A DNA stretch of 64,000 nt, taken from a virus. Within the stretch, counting starts at the first letter, position 1. Each line of letters begins with the position of its first letter. The notes beneath the pieces were generated by a model. It saw only the letters and a program-made list of their open reading frames with translations. It did no database searches and was not told where the DNA came from. Positions 14,861 to 25,341 of the stretch are shown here, piece by piece. Location: the IMG/VR virus record IMGVR_UViG_3300032032_000003, positions 1-64,000 of that record. The stretch is one strand, 5' to 3'. Position numbers and translations under genes: made by a program.

Positions 14861-16090
14861 CTAAGCTGTTCTCAACCATAACTTATATGTTGCTACGTTT
14901 TCTTCTGTTGCTTTTATTGTATCACCTGCATAATACCCTGTGTATGTTCCAGAATATGTTCCTGCGTATGCTGAGGTTCCTGTATAATAACCTGTGTAAG
15001 ATCCTGAATAGGCTCCTGAGTATGTTCCGGAGTAGTCTTTAGCTCCTGTGTAATAGCCTGTGTAGGATCCTGTGTAATAACCTGTGTATGTTGTACCAGC
15101 ATAACCTGAGTAGTCTGCTGTGTAGTTGCCTGTATAAGCTCCTGAGTAAGCGCCTGCGTATGCTGAGGTTCCTGTGTATGTTCCTGTGTAGTTGCCTGTA
15201 TAACTACCTGAATAGGCTCCTGAGTAAGCTTTGGCTCCTGTGTAGTTGCCTGCATAATTACCTGAGTAGGCTCCTGTATAGCTTGTTGATTCTAAAACGT
15301 GTCTTGTATCTGTAAATGTTTCACCTTGTGCGGCCCATGTTCCTGTTTCACTTGGGGCGCCTGATTGTATTTTGTATGTACCAACACCTTGTGTTGTTCC
15401 AAAGTTTTCAACAATTCTATTTCTAAAATTGGGTACTATTTGTTCCATCTCAGCTACTGACATTTCTTTAATGCTCGTGCCGTCTACCTTACAAGGTTTG
15501 TAATTGTCTACCGCTGCTGTTGTAGCTGTGGTTTTTTGCCAAATATATTTAGTAGCTTCTGTTTCATCTACTTGAGTATCTGTTATTGTATATCTGGATG
15601 TCCAAGTTCCACCAGCCGGTGCTGATGCTGATAAACTATAATGTCCTGTAACATAATTGCCTTGTGCAACCATGTCTGCTATAACTTTATCTAATATATC
15701 TGAATCTAATTCTGAATCTGTAAATTCATTTATACCAACGTTACCACTTGTTTCATATCCTACCGGCCTGTTAGAAATACTTTCTGACGCTGCTCCTGTA
15801 ACCTGTTTGCCTGTGTAAGTAACTGTGGTTAATGCTCCTGTTGCTGGATGTGTTCCTATTGCCTCTTGTCGTTTTTGATCTGAGATTGTTCCAATAGTTG
15901 TTCCTGCTCCTGATGCGTCTGTTGTAATGTTTAATTCTGCTGTTCCGGTGCCATCAGTATTATCTGAGAAATCTTTTGTTATTATTGCTGAATAATATTG
16001 TTCTATCTCAGTATCAGTCATTTCTTGTAACCCTTGGAAGTTACTTGAACTAACTGGATATGCTGATGCTTTAATTTTTAGTGGTCTCAT
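14861..16090 (-). CDS. Tail fibre-like protein with tandem YSG/YTG repeats
   Basis: The 409-residue protein has a mixed N-terminal half (MRPLKIKASAYPVSSSNFQGLQEMTDTEIEQYYSAIITKDF...) with parts repeated in other marine fibre proteins, then ~120 residues of short repeats such as YSGAYTGNYTG, YTGTSAYAG and YTGYYTG, and a 17-residue end. The repeat region (about 14920-15280) has a basic period of 4 residues (Y-[ST/AG]-G-x), giving regular Tyr spacing that suits a stacked beta structure. Unrelated plus- and minus-strand ORFs over this part are artefacts of the repeat. It should be an exposed virion fibre. Confidence 0.7.
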   Translation of the reverse strand: MRPLKIKASAYPVSSSNFQGLQEMTDTEIEQYYSAIITKDFSDNTDGTGTAELNITTDASGAGTTIGTISDQKRQEAIGTHPATGALTTVTYTGKQVTGAASESISNRPVGYETSGNVGINEFTDSELDSDILDKVIADMVAQGNYVTGHYSLSASAPAGGTWTSRYTITDTQVDETEATKYIWQKTTATTAAVDNYKPCKVDGTSIKEMSVAEMEQIVPNFRNRIVENFGTTQGVGTYKIQSGAPSETGTWAAQGETFTDTRHVLESTSYTGAYSGNYAGNYTGAKAYSGAYSGSYTGNYTGTYTGTSAYAGAYSGAYTGNYTADYSGYAGTTYTGYYTGSYTGYYTGAKDYSGTYSGAYSGSYTGYYTGTSAYAGTYSGTYTGYYAGDTIKATEENVATYKLWLRTA

Positions 16091-16091
16091 C

Positions 16092-16607
16092 TTAGTTTAC
16101 CCTAGTTCCTGATGAATTATATATAATTACAGGACTCATCCTGTTCCACTTGGTTGCTGATACTCCTACCAAAGTTAAGCTATGTCCTGCACCCAGACTA
16201 ACAGCTGCATTAGCTGATTCTGCGTCTATACTTTCGCCTGATGTTGGGTAGATCTTAATATTGACTGCTGTGTCATTCAGTATGAATGTCTCCAATCCTA
16301 CTGCAGTGTCAGGAAGTTTAATTCCTTGGTCTGCTGTCGCGGTTCCTACTACGTTGTATGTCTTTGTTAGGGCTGTTGCTGCACCCTGTGTTGAGCCTGC
16401 TGCTGTAATACTAGCAGATGTGCTTAGTATTGACCCACCACCTACGGTTAAAGTTGAGCTAGCTGCAATAGTAGAACCCGAGATTGTACCGGCGGTAATG
16501 TTATCGCCTGATTGATACTTGTCAGTATTAAGATTCGTAAAGTTAGCGTCTACTTCTGTATTAGTAAGTGGACTACCTTTAACTGATCTTAATGTTATTG
16601 TACTCAT
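16092..16607 (-). CDS. Tail fibre-type protein
   Basis: The 171-residue protein begins MSTITLRSVKGSPLTNTEVDANFTNLNTDKYQ, an N-terminus typical of marine T4-like fibre and neck-collar proteins ('iTlRs.KGspLTn.EvD.Nf.nLN'). The central part (ITAGTISGSTIAASSTLTVGG) is a common fibre shaft pattern, and the C-terminal half (LTLVGVSATKWNRM) resembles the small domain that ends such fibres. It is one base from the 14861-16090 fibre and 11 from the next gene, all in one late block. Confidence 0.7.
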   Translation of the reverse strand: MSTITLRSVKGSPLTNTEVDANFTNLNTDKYQSGDNITAGTISGSTIAASSTLTVGGGSILSTSASITAAGSTQGAATALTKTYNVVGTATADQGIKLPDTAVGLETFILNDTAVNIKIYPTSGESIDAESANAAVSLGAGHSLTLVGVSATKWNRMSPVIIYNSSGTRVN

Positions 16608-16617
16608 TTATCCCTGC

Positions 16618-16848
16618 CTATTTAATTTTATTGACTATTACTTCTAAAGTCGCCCTTATTTCCGTAATCTCTGACTTTAAAGTATTTATATCGTTTTCAT
16701 ATTCTAGAATACTATTCATATGATTCTTTTTAATTTTATACGCTTTAAGCCCTTCGTAATTACGACTAAGTAATGCCTTAGAATTTTTATCACGAACGAG
16801 ATCTCTCTCGCCATCTATTTTTATTATATCTTTTTTAAATTCTGCCAT
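16618..16848 (-). CDS. Small coiled-coil protein
   Basis: The 76-residue protein has a charged N-terminus (MAEFKKDIIKIDGERDLVRDKNSKALL) and a heptad-like C-terminal helix (NSILEYENDINTLKSEITEIRATLEVIVNKI). The start 'IKIDGERDLVRDknSkAll' is a recurring pattern in small T4-like structural-cluster proteins. It sits one base after the giant baseplate gene. It may be an oligomeric adaptor for the fibres or baseplate, which is inference. Confidence 0.6.
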   Translation of the reverse strand: MAEFKKDIIKIDGERDLVRDKNSKALLSRNYEGLKAYKIKKNHMNSILEYENDINTLKSEITEIRATLEVIVNKIK

Positions 16849-16849
16849 T

Positions 16850-19800
16850 TTAAACTTGTAATGCTATGGCTCTTAAATCCTTAAACTTAGGAACCTTAGT
16901 AGTATCTGTTGAAAGAGGCACAACCTTGACTGCAAAAGTCTTATATCCTGTATGTGTTACGTTTCCTATTGTAGATGTAACTGCTGCTGAGCTGCCGTCT
17001 CCTGTTATAGTAACCGTAGGAGCTGATGTATATCCTCTTCCTGGGTTAGTAATTATAACAGAGCCAATTGTTCCGCTGCTAATCTCACATTTTGCTGTTG
17101 CTCCAAAACCACCACCGCCAGATATTGTAGCTGTAGCTGTTGAATATCCACTTCCTGCTGTACCAACTGTTGCTGATATAACAGAACTTAATACATATTC
17201 AAACACATCACTTGATGCGTTTAGTCCTGCTGCGTTTGATCCACGTGCAGGGATTGAATAACTATATTCTGCGAACCCTTCTGTTTGTTCTGATGGTGCT
17301 TTGTTAGCTGTTAGTAATGTCCAATTTAAATCTTCTTGGAAGTTTCCAGGATCTGCTGCGTTTTGGAATTTACCATAAACACTAATGCTTCCTGTATTTG
17401 GAATCGCTGCTTCTAAATAAACTTGTAAGTCTTCTGCGTCCATACCTTCTTCTAATACAACACGTCTAGAAATATATCTAGATGCTGCTGAACCTCCTAC
17501 TCTACCATCTTCTCCTGTAATTGTATTGTTGATTTCGTTTTTAATACACAACAAGTCTGCTTGATCTATTTCAATAATTGGTGAAATGTTATCATTGAAT
17601 GTTGAGAATGTTATCTTGGCTCTTGCTGTGTTTGTAGAAGAATAGCTAGTTACCTCATTCGTTCTACTGTAAATTGTTTTCTCTGTTGCTAATGTATGTG
17701 TTGTTCCAAAGTCTACTTCTTGATAGACTGTTGAGTTAGCTGTTCCTGAGCCGGTGTCTGTTAATGCTAATTCACATTTAGCTGATGTTCCCTCTCCTGG
17801 TTGTAATATACCTAAGTTAGGTGCAATATCATTAACCACTTTGTTGGTAAAGCTACTTATTGTTGCATACCCATCAGCATTTCCTACAATATCTCCTACT
17901 GAAAATTGTCCGCTTTTAATAACTGCGTGTGCATAGTTATATAAGTTGTCCCAAAAGTCTACTCTGCCTTTATTAAGAACCAATGTTGCTGTTGCTTGTG
18001 TTGTTCCTGTAGCTATTGTTATTGTCGGTGCAATATTATAACCCGATCCTGGGTTTGTAACTGTTAATCCTGTTACTGCTCCACCTGAAATCACTGCTGT
18101 TAATGCCAGGCCTGTTCCACCTGTGCCTGTATTTGTAACTGTAACAGCAGGTGCTGAGGAATAACCTGTTCCGCCTGCTGTAATAGTAGGTGTAAATCCA
18201 ACTAGATTTTTACCTGGACTAAATTTCTTAGCTGCAAAAGACCAACTTGTATCTGTAAAGTTTAACCAATCAATAGGCTCAGGTATTAAGTGTCCTGAAT
18301 ATGCTTGATCCTTTTTAAACCTACATCTTCTTATTTTAAACATTAAGTCTTTATTCTGATGTGGACTCCAGGATCTATCGTTAGCTGAGCTAAACATCAT
18401 ACCTGCAGCAGGTTGTTTTGAAATTCTTGTTGTTGTTCCGTATTGGTTTTCGCCTAATTGTGCTATCCAACACTCATATCCTGTGTCGTCGTTCTCTGGT
18501 TTTGGAACAAAGCAATATTCTGTATTGTTTTTTAAGTAAACAGGATCTGGGAAACTAAATACCGTTGGAGTAAATGTTGTTGTTCCTCCTGAGGTTGATG
18601 AAACATTAATTGATGCTGCTGGTAAGTATCTTATTCCATTTGGAATAGTTCTAGGTCCAGGTATTCCATTAATAACTTCTCTAAGTTCCATTGTAACACC
18701 ATTGGTGCCTTTTGTTTTAAAGTAAATTTCTATGTCTGAAACAAATATACCGCCAGGTACTCCACCAACTGTAAATGTTTGTGCTAGTGGATCGATACCT
18801 CCATTCCACAATTCAAATTCAAATTCACCGAAGAACTCTAGTTCTCCATCTGTTAATCCTCCATTCCAAGTGGGGCCTACGGGCTCATTTGTAAGTGCTA
18901 GACAAGTGAAGTCTGGCATAACTTCAACGGGTACAAATACCGGTACCGGTGTGCCTGGAAGGAGCTGAGTAACTACAGTTTCTACTACCTGAGTAGCTCC
19001 TGGAGGGCCGGCTGTTCCATCTGTTCCTGCTACTCCAGGCAACCCTGTGTCTCCTGCAGGTCCAACTGGTCCTGGTGGACCAGGAGGCCAGTTAGCAACA
19101 TCTTCTATAAGTTGTTCAACAGATGATAATCCGGCTGCTACGGCTGCTTCTGTCTGGTTCACCCAATCTGTTAAGTCTGGTGCTTCTGCTGGTGTTCCAG
19201 CAGTACCTGCTGGTCCTGGTGGGCCTACCGGTCCTGTTTGTCCTACTGCTCCAGGTTGTCCTGTTGGTCCTGGTGCGCCTACGACGTTTGTAATTTCGTG
19301 TATAATAACAGGTGCTGGTGGAGGGGGCAACGGTGTGCCTGCTCCTATTGAAATATCAACACTTGTATCTGTTGTTACTCTGTCACCTGTTTGATATGTA
19401 GGTGTTACGTTTGCTGTTTTAAGAGCTAGTATTGTGTCTTGTGTTTTTTGTCTTAAGCCTGAGGATTCGTAATTAGTTGTTGAAGATGTTCTTGATAATG
19501 AATCATTGTTATTAGCATCGTCTGTTAATTTGAATACCTTAACCCCTGTTCTAAATTGTCCTGAAGGAATTAAAAATTGTCCAAAGCATGTGCCATTTGA
19601 ATCTGTTGTTATTGTTCCACCCAACGTTCCTGCTGAGTTTGTAACATGTGCTGATACATCTTCTCCATCAAAGAATGGATAGACTACTGTATTTGGTTTT
19701 AGTCTTATACAATTGAATACAATATTTGCTTCTCTCATAAATGGTGCAAAGGACACGTCTACCACACTTTCACCTAAACTCTGTGTCTGAGTTGAAGCGC

Positions 19801-22800
19801 TTATATCTATACCTACACCCTGTCTTGTCTGTGCTTGTGATGTTGTTGTGGTTGTAAATAGTGAATTATTACTTGTTCCTTGTCCACTACTATTTGATCC
19901 AAACGTACTTAATTCTTGTGTTACCGTTGATACAACATTGGCTGCTCCACTATTTTCCCAATCGCCCCACTGCGTTCCCCATGCGTTTGCCATGTTTTCC
20001 CAAGCATCATAGTTACCGTCAAAGTTTTTAGTAACCGCTGGTTGAACATCTGTTGCCACAAAGTTATCTACATTTGGTGTTAATGTCATATCTCCTGAAT
20101 AGTGGAATGTTAGTTCTTTTGCTAGGTTCTCTGTTTGAGAAGCCTCTCCTTGTGATCTAAATTCTACAATGTCATATGGTAATGAAATTGTTCTACCTGT
20201 TTGTGCTAATGTAGTGGTTGAATTAGCCGCTCCTATATCAGTAAATGTTCTTAATGATATATTCTCCATTGCGAAAAACGGCCTTGCATGTTTCTTAACC
20301 GGATCAACTGATATTTTATAGTCCGGATCTAATACTGCTCCTACATTGTGTCCTGTAAATGGATCTACTAAGATGCCATTTTTAAATCTGTCTGTACCTG
20401 CTGCATTTGTAATTGTTTGATCTTTTGCGTATGTTTCTAATAAGTTTAGTGAAGCGTAATACTCTAAGTTTTTAATACGAGTTTCTAACGTACTAATATC
20501 TTTCATTGTAAAACGTTTATATGCTACTTGATTTACTGTTGCGCCTAAGTCTGATCGTCCTGCTAACTTGGCTGCTACTGTACCTAAGCAAGGATAAGGT
20601 GGTAAGTTAATTGTAGCCAACGTCATACATTTCTCAGGCTCTATCGGTAGTATAGGATCGTCTGAATAAGCTCCCTCTACTTGTCTAATTTTACCATCGA
20701 AGTCACATACTACTCTTAATTTTTTACCTTGCCAATATGAGAAGTCTGTTGTAAATGTTTTAACAGGTACCGGGAATGTAACTCCGCCTCCTGGTCTATC
20801 AATTTCTTCTAACGCGTCTGGATTTACAGGAGCTGATCCTAATGTAGCATTTGGTGTTGCTGTGTCTGCCATCCTAGGACGGAAGTCAATAGTATTTCTT
20901 AAATCATAATCTCCTATTACGCTTGATCTGTAAATTGGAATGTCTTCTGTTCTTATTGTATTGGCTGCTGGTGTGGTAGTATCGTCTACTGGATAACTAT
21001 CTAAAATATTAAATGTTCCGCCTCCAGATGCTACTGTGTGTGTAAAGTATGAAAGTTTAACAACCACATATCTATTCGTTGCTAGATTTACTGTTGCCTG
21101 CGATGTTTTAAAAATCTTAGCATGGCCGTAGTAGTTATCTCTTTGTCCGTTATCAAATCTAAATTGGTTTGTAACTTCGTCTGCTGCCGCTACCGAGTAA
21201 GCAGATGAGTTTGCCCAAACTCCTTCAAGTTTATAACCATCTGAAACTCCTAAATTCATTTCACCTGTTGAGCCATTAGCATTTGAGTTTGTATCTACTT
21301 TGACATAGACACTTTGTACTAATGCTTTTGCTATAGGTGTTGTATCTGTTTTCAATACATTCACATAAACTCTAACTTTATCACTCTGTCCACCTGCTGT
21401 TGTTACTGTTGTTCCTAAATCAATCCTCATTGCTGTGGATGAAGAACACTTAACTGATGCGTTAGAGTTACTAGAGGTTAGGTCAATGTACTGTCCTGCT
21501 GTTCTATTATTTCCTGTTGTTAAATCAAAACCATCTTCTGCTATTGCTATAATATTGGCTGATTTAATTGTGTCTGTTAATTCTGTGTTTGATGTATCGT
21601 AAGGGAATGTTTCATCACCTGTTAATGTTAGGTCAACATAAGCCCCTGCTGCGTTTAACTGAACATCAAATTCTTTTGTGTATTGGTATGTGGTGTCGTA
21701 TGTTCCGCCTGCTGCAGCCTTTAATGTTTTAATATGATTGTAAGGCATGGCAAACAACATTTTATTTGCTGATGCTTCTTTAATTGTTGCCTTTGAATCT
21801 GTTAATACTGTATTTGCTATACCATCTGCCGATGAGTTTTCATATCTTATACCTTTAACTGATCCAAATTCACCACTAATTAAATGTATATCATACAAAT
21901 ATAGTTTATATGCTGCTGCTGTTGCTCCTGCTGTTCCACTTGAATGAACAACGTGTCGAGCCTTTGCCGATCCTATTTTTGTTCCTGCTGCTGATGCTGC
22001 TCCATTTTGTACGGTGTCATATAAATCTATTGATCCACCACCGTCTATATCCCAAAATCCAGATACATATGATATGTCAGTATAGTTACCAAAAGAAGTT
22101 GATATTGGCATACCATCTTTAGTTACTACCCCTTCAGGTTTTCTTATAACTACACGTTTGGTTGATCCTAATGTTCGTTTGAAACCGCCAATGTAAGATT
22201 TACCTGGTGCAATACCTAATACAAGTCCATCTCTATTTCCGCTTTTAGCTGCTGTATAAACACCACCATTAGTGTTAGCTGCGTTTTGTAAATGTTCTCT
22301 GACATCTACTGTCATTCCTGCTACTGTATAATTGCCTGATTCGTCGTAAGTTCTGTTTGCTAAAATTTCTCCAACACCTGAAAGTGGATTATCTTTAAGT
22401 TTATTTCTAATAACTCCACCATCTTGAATTCTTAAATACAGATACCAATCATCAGGTTTTGGTATGGATGGGTGGAAAGATCTTAAAGTAACCATCATAA
22501 GCATTCTATCCGCTCCAGGAGCGTTATAGTTATAAGACCCTTGTGCAGGATCTAGTAAACTTGTATCTGATGCCGATGTTTGGGATGCTTCATATAATTG
22601 AAAGCCAACTAATTTTTCATTATACTTAGACCATCTATCCATTAAGTTATGAATTCTTGTTGTTCTAATAAAGTGGCCTCTTGCATATATAATGCCAGGC
22701 TCTAAAATTATTTCATGTGTTTTACCATGGTATTTGGATTGTTCGTTTGTTGTTGTTCCTGTATGAACTAGAAAGGTATCTCCATTTCTTGAGGAATCTG

Positions 22801-23254
22801 TTGATGTTACTGTTAAGGTTTCACCTGTCGTAAAATGAGCGTAAGTAGTAGATGATGTATTATAATTAAAATATAATTGTTTTGTTACCGGTGCACCTGC
22901 TTCTGTTCCTTGTTCTGTATGCGCTATAACTGCTGTTAAACCAGAAGTGCCACCGGTTAGTGTGTCCCCTACATAGTTTGCTAATGTAGAATTATCAACA
23001 GCAACCGAGGAGGCGTCTGTGTCTTTAATTTTAACCCAATGTCTTTCTAGTATTTGTTCGGCACACCCGGTAACTACTGCGCCTTCTTGAATCATAAAAC
23101 CAAAACCTTTGTCTAACTGGTCTTGTAAAATTGATTGTAGCTGTGTAAGCTCTCTTGCTTGTACTGCAACACCAGGCTTAAACAGAACTCTATGAAAATT
23201 CTTATGATCGTTAAAGTCGTCGTAATATGGTGATGCGTTTAAATTTAATGCCAT
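16850..23254 (-). CDS. Giant DUF4815-type baseplate protein with collagen-like region
   Basis: The 2134-residue protein opens [44 protein letters not shown], the start of the DUF4815 family found in marine T4-like baseplates. About residues 1320-1430 (around 18990-19290) form two collagen-like Gly-X-Y stretches ([20 protein letters not shown] and [16 protein letters not shown]). Two later regions carry [15 protein letters not shown]-type beta repeats shared with gp8 and the gp7-position protein. [30 protein letters not shown] block is typical of the family. It follows gp8 by five bases, matching the distal wedge region that T4 genes 9-11 fill. Confidence 0.8.
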   Translation of the reverse strand: MALNLNASPYYDDFNDHKNFHRVLFKPGVAVQARELTQLQSILQDQLDKGFGFMIQEGAVVTGCAEQILERHWVKIKDTDASSVAVDNSTLANYVGDTLTGGTSGLTAVIAHTEQGTEAGAPVTKQLYFNYNTSSTTYAHFTTGETLTVTSTDSSRNGDTFLVHTGTTTNEQSKYHGKTHEIILEPGIIYARGHFIRTTRIHNLMDRWSKYNEKLVGFQLYEASQTSASDTSLLDPAQGSYNYNAPGADRMLMMVTLRSFHPSIPKPDDWYLYLRIQDGGVIRNKLKDNPLSGVGEILANRTYDESGNYTVAGMTVDVREHLQNAANTNGGVYTAAKSGNRDGLVLGIAPGKSYIGGFKRTLGSTKRVVIRKPEGVVTKDGMPISTSFGNYTDISYVSGFWDIDGGGSIDLYDTVQNGAASAAGTKIGSAKARHVVHSSGTAGATAAAYKLYLYDIHLISGEFGSVKGIRYENSSADGIANTVLTDSKATIKEASANKMLFAMPYNHIKTLKAAAGGTYDTTYQYTKEFDVQLNAAGAYVDLTLTGDETFPYDTSNTELTDTIKSANIIAIAEDGFDLTTGNNRTAGQYIDLTSSNSNASVKCSSSTAMRIDLGTTVTTAGGQSDKVRVYVNVLKTDTTPIAKALVQSVYVKVDTNSNANGSTGEMNLGVSDGYKLEGVWANSSAYSVAAADEVTNQFRFDNGQRDNYYGHAKIFKTSQATVNLATNRYVVVKLSYFTHTVASGGGTFNILDSYPVDDTTTPAANTIRTEDIPIYRSSVIGDYDLRNTIDFRPRMADTATPNATLGSAPVNPDALEEIDRPGGGVTFPVPVKTFTTDFSYWQGKKLRVVCDFDGKIRQVEGAYSDDPILPIEPEKCMTLATINLPPYPCLGTVAAKLAGRSDLGATVNQVAYKRFTMKDISTLETRIKNLEYYASLNLLETYAKDQTITNAAGTDRFKNGILVDPFTGHNVGAVLDPDYKISVDPVKKHARPFFAMENISLRTFTDIGAANSTTTLAQTGRTISLPYDIVEFRSQGEASQTENLAKELTFHYSGDMTLTPNVDNFVATDVQPAVTKNFDGNYDAWENMANAWGTQWGDWENSGAANVVSTVTQELSTFGSNSSGQGTSNNSLFTTTTTSQAQTRQGVGIDISASTQTQSLGESVVDVSFAPFMREANIVFNCIRLKPNTVVYPFFDGEDVSAHVTNSAGTLGGTITTDSNGTCFGQFLIPSGQFRTGVKVFKLTDDANNNDSLSRTSSTTNYESSGLRQKTQDTILALKTANVTPTYQTGDRVTTDTSVDISIGAGTPLPPPPAPVIIHEITNVVGAPGPTGQPGAVGQTGPVGPPGPAGTAGTPAEAPDLTDWVNQTEAAVAAGLSSVEQLIEDVANWPPGPPGPVGPAGDTGLPGVAGTDGTAGPPGATQVVETVVTQLLPGTPVPVFVPVEVMPDFTCLALTNEPVGPTWNGGLTDGELEFFGEFEFELWNGGIDPLAQTFTVGGVPGGIFVSDIEIYFKTKGTNGVTMELREVINGIPGPRTIPNGIRYLPAASINVSSTSGGTTTFTPTVFSFPDPVYLKNNTEYCFVPKPENDDTGYECWIAQLGENQYGTTTRISKQPAAGMMFSSANDRSWSPHQNKDLMFKIRRCRFKKDQAYSGHLIPEPIDWLNFTDTSWSFAAKKFSPGKNLVGFTPTITAGGTGYSSAPAVTVTNTGTGGTGLALTAVISGGAVTGLTVTNPGSGYNIAPTITIATGTTQATATLVLNKGRVDFWDNLYNYAHAVIKSGQFSVGDIVGNADGYATISSFTNKVVNDIAPNLGILQPGEGTSAKCELALTDTGSGTANSTVYQEVDFGTTHTLATEKTIYSRTNEVTSYSSTNTARAKITFSTFNDNISPIIEIDQADLLCIKNEINNTITGEDGRVGGSAASRYISRRVVLEEGMDAEDLQVYLEAAIPNTGSISVYGKFQNAADPGNFQEDLNWTLLTANKAPSEQTEGFAEYSYSIPARGSNAAGLNASSDVFEYVLSSVISATVGTAGSGYSTATATISGGGGFGATAKCEISSGTIGSVIITNPGRGYTSAPTVTITGDGSSAAVTSTIGNVTHTGYKTFAVKVVPLSTDTTKVPKFKDLRAIALQV

Positions 23255-23259
23255 TTTTG

Positions 23260-24852
23260 TTAAAACCTAATCAATGCTTTTATTTGTTCTACTTGGTCTT
23301 CCGATCTTGTGATGGGTGACCTGTTATCTAAGTATATAATTTCGCCGGTAGCATTATCTACTTCCGGACTTGTTACACTATTTATACTCAAGCCCGTCAA
23401 ACTACGAGTAGTATTTTCCAATGTTGACGAATTTGTAATAGTAGGAATCGTTGCTGCCAACCAAACCTTATTATTAGTTGAATCTAATTGAACAACCGTA
23501 AACTCTCCCCCATCATCTGTTACAATTTTGTTATCTATTTCATAATTAGCTAGTGCTGTTGCATCTGCTACTGTAATAATATAACTAGCTGTGCCTGTGT
23601 TTGTTGTATATATGGCTGCTGCGGGAGATAATACGTTTTTTATTAGTGCAATCTGTCTAAAGTCGTTGCCTAATATTAAATCTTTATTAGTATTATCTGC
23701 AAATGATACTGTAAGTCCAAGATTATTTGCAAATAATTCTCGAGTTGCGTTAGAACCATGTCCACCCTGTGGTGAAATAATAGCTCTAGCTGTTGCTCCT
23801 GTTCCAGGAGCTGTTGTGTTTGTTATTACTATTGAAGCATATGAATAACCTGATCCAGGATTTGTAACTCGTAATTTGGTTAATGCTCCTGTTGTTTCAT
23901 TAACGTACGCTGCTGCTTCAGCTCCTGTGCCATCACCGGTTACTGAAACTACAACATCACCTGTTGCATAGTCTTGTCCACCTGTTGTAAGCACTACTCT
24001 ATCTAGTGTGCCTGCTACTGCGGCGCCTTCTACAGCACTTTGTAATGCTGGTAAACTATCTACGTCACCCAAGTTTACAGTTCCTGCTGCGTTAGATCCG
24101 CCTCCTCCTGTGAAAGCAACAAAGGCAAAACTATAACCACTACCAGAAGCTGTGATTGTTACCCCTGTAACTGCTCCACCTGATATTGTAGCTGTGCCTG
24201 TTGCTCCTGTACCATCACCAACAATAGCAGCAGTTGGTACAGAAGTATATCCCGATCCTCCTGCTGTCATTGTAATGCTATCAATCTCTCCATTGACATC
24301 ATGTGTTGGGTTTCCTGTTAATTTTCTAACAGGAACATAATCTGCATCTAAAAATTTATTTTGATCGGAAGCTGATATTTGAAACATGAACTTCCAATTA
24401 TAAGCATCTGCTAATTCAAACACAGAAGTTCCTGTGCTTGTTGGCTTTTCCGTTGAAGCGCCATTAGAGTTATTAGATATACACTTATAAACTTTAAACT
24501 CGTCGGTAACTACAAAGAAGTTAGCCTCTGCTAAACTTTGTGCTCCCGAGTTCGATTGATTTACTGAGGAATATGTATCATCATATTCATCGTAAACTGT
24601 GCCGGATACCCAATCAGTTCTATCTGCTAACATGCAAATATCTGCTGAATCTATCCGTTGTGTAAACATCATACTACGTCTAAACTCTGATACATAAGCA
24701 TCAGAATCAACAGGCGTCTCTGGAACAGTATCATCTGTCCAGGGTAGTGTCCTGCCTACAGCAAAGTGAAAATAGTCATTATTGTTTTTTATATCTCTAT
24801 AAAAAGATCTTGCTAATTCTACTCTGCCTAGTCTACGTAATACGAGTGCCAT
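23260..24852 (-). CDS. 8: Baseplate wedge protein gp8 homologue with inserted repeats
   Basis: The 530-residue protein matches T4 gp8 at both ends: [17 protein letters not shown] (T4: ITFGRSEPWSS), KCISNN..., [10 protein letters not shown], and the ending [28 protein letters not shown], which parallels the T4 ending with 'Y.eNR.Pi....DQtEeI..l..F'. T4 gp8 is 334 residues. The excess is mostly residues ~187-360, an insert of [13 protein letters not shown]-type beta repeats also found in the neighbouring baseplate proteins. gp8 joins the wedge with gp6, gp7, gp10 and gp53. Gene order supports the call. Confidence 0.85.
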   Translation of the reverse strand: MALVLRRLGRVELARSFYRDIKNNNDYFHFAVGRTLPWTDDTVPETPVDSDAYVSEFRRSMMFTQRIDSADICMLADRTDWVSGTVYDEYDDTYSSVNQSNSGAQSLAEANFFVVTDEFKVYKCISNNSNGASTEKPTSTGTSVFELADAYNWKFMFQISASDQNKFLDADYVPVRKLTGNPTHDVNGEIDSITMTAGGSGYTSVPTAAIVGDGTGATGTATISGGAVTGVTITASGSGYSFAFVAFTGGGGSNAAGTVNLGDVDSLPALQSAVEGAAVAGTLDRVVLTTGGQDYATGDVVVSVTGDGTGAEAAAYVNETTGALTKLRVTNPGSGYSYASIVITNTTAPGTGATARAIISPQGGHGSNATRELFANNLGLTVSFADNTNKDLILGNDFRQIALIKNVLSPAAAIYTTNTGTASYIITVADATALANYEIDNKIVTDDGGEFTVVQLDSTNNKVWLAATIPTITNSSTLENTTRSLTGLSINSVTSPEVDNATGEIIYLDNRSPITRSEDQVEQIKALIRF

Positions 24853-24861
24853 TTATTTCCC

Positions 24862-25305
24862 TTAAGAAATTGTTACTGTCCAAGTAATTGTCATTGAATC
24901 AGACGCGCCTTTGTTTACAACCGAAAATACAGTTCTACATAAAAGAGTACCACCGGAAGCTGCATTTAATATGCCTGCTTCTGTAATAGCTCCTGTGCCT
25001 GTGCCTGCTGCAAATGAGCAAACATAAGCTACTGCATTACTTGTAACTGTTGTAGATGTAAGGGCAACACGAGCTGCTTCTGTACCTAAAGCGGTATTTC
25101 CTGAAGCTGCTGCTGTTGTTCCTGTGCCAATACCCATATGTGACATGGCTGTGGCTGTAGCATCTTTCATTCTAGATGCTATAAAGGCTAGGCCAGTGTC
25201 TACTACTAGGTTCTCTAATTCCCTAGTTTCCTTGACATTGCCCTTTTTGTCTTTGATTTCAACTGTAAGCTTACCTGTAGCTTTAGTTTTATCTGTTTTA
25301 AACAT
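24862..25305 (-). CDS. Small virion structural protein
   Basis: The 147-residue protein has an N-terminal MFKTDKTKATGKLTVEIKDKKGNVKETRELENLVVDTGLAFIASRM and a Gly/Ala/Thr-rich body with GIGTGTTAAASGNTALGTE, and ends in MTITWTVTIS. The pattern 'G.l.i...D..G.v....e..NlvvdtGl..ia..l' followed by 'm.iGtG...........L' is common to small proteins near phage baseplates and fibres. It lies between the gp7-position and gp8 genes. A structural role is likely; the exact place in the virion is unknown. Confidence 0.65.
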   Translation of the reverse strand: MFKTDKTKATGKLTVEIKDKKGNVKETRELENLVVDTGLAFIASRMKDATATAMSHMGIGTGTTAAASGNTALGTEAARVALTSTTVTSNAVAYVCSFAAGTGTGAITEAGILNAASGGTLLCRTVFSVVNKGASDSMTITWTVTIS

Positions 25306-25341
25306 TTTAGTCTCCTAATCTATCTTTTGTTTATGTTATCT

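Noticed and set aside
14914-15255. Minus-strand ORF with QEPTQE-type repeats
   Set aside because: It is another frame of the YSG/YTG repeat region and has no independent start signal.
18732-19394. Plus-strand ORFs with Gly-Pro-rich translations
   Set aside because: They arise from the complement of the collagen-like region of the minus-strand baseplate gene.
23379-23386. Minus-strand TATAAATA
   Set aside because: Lies inside gene 8, far from any start codon on that strand.
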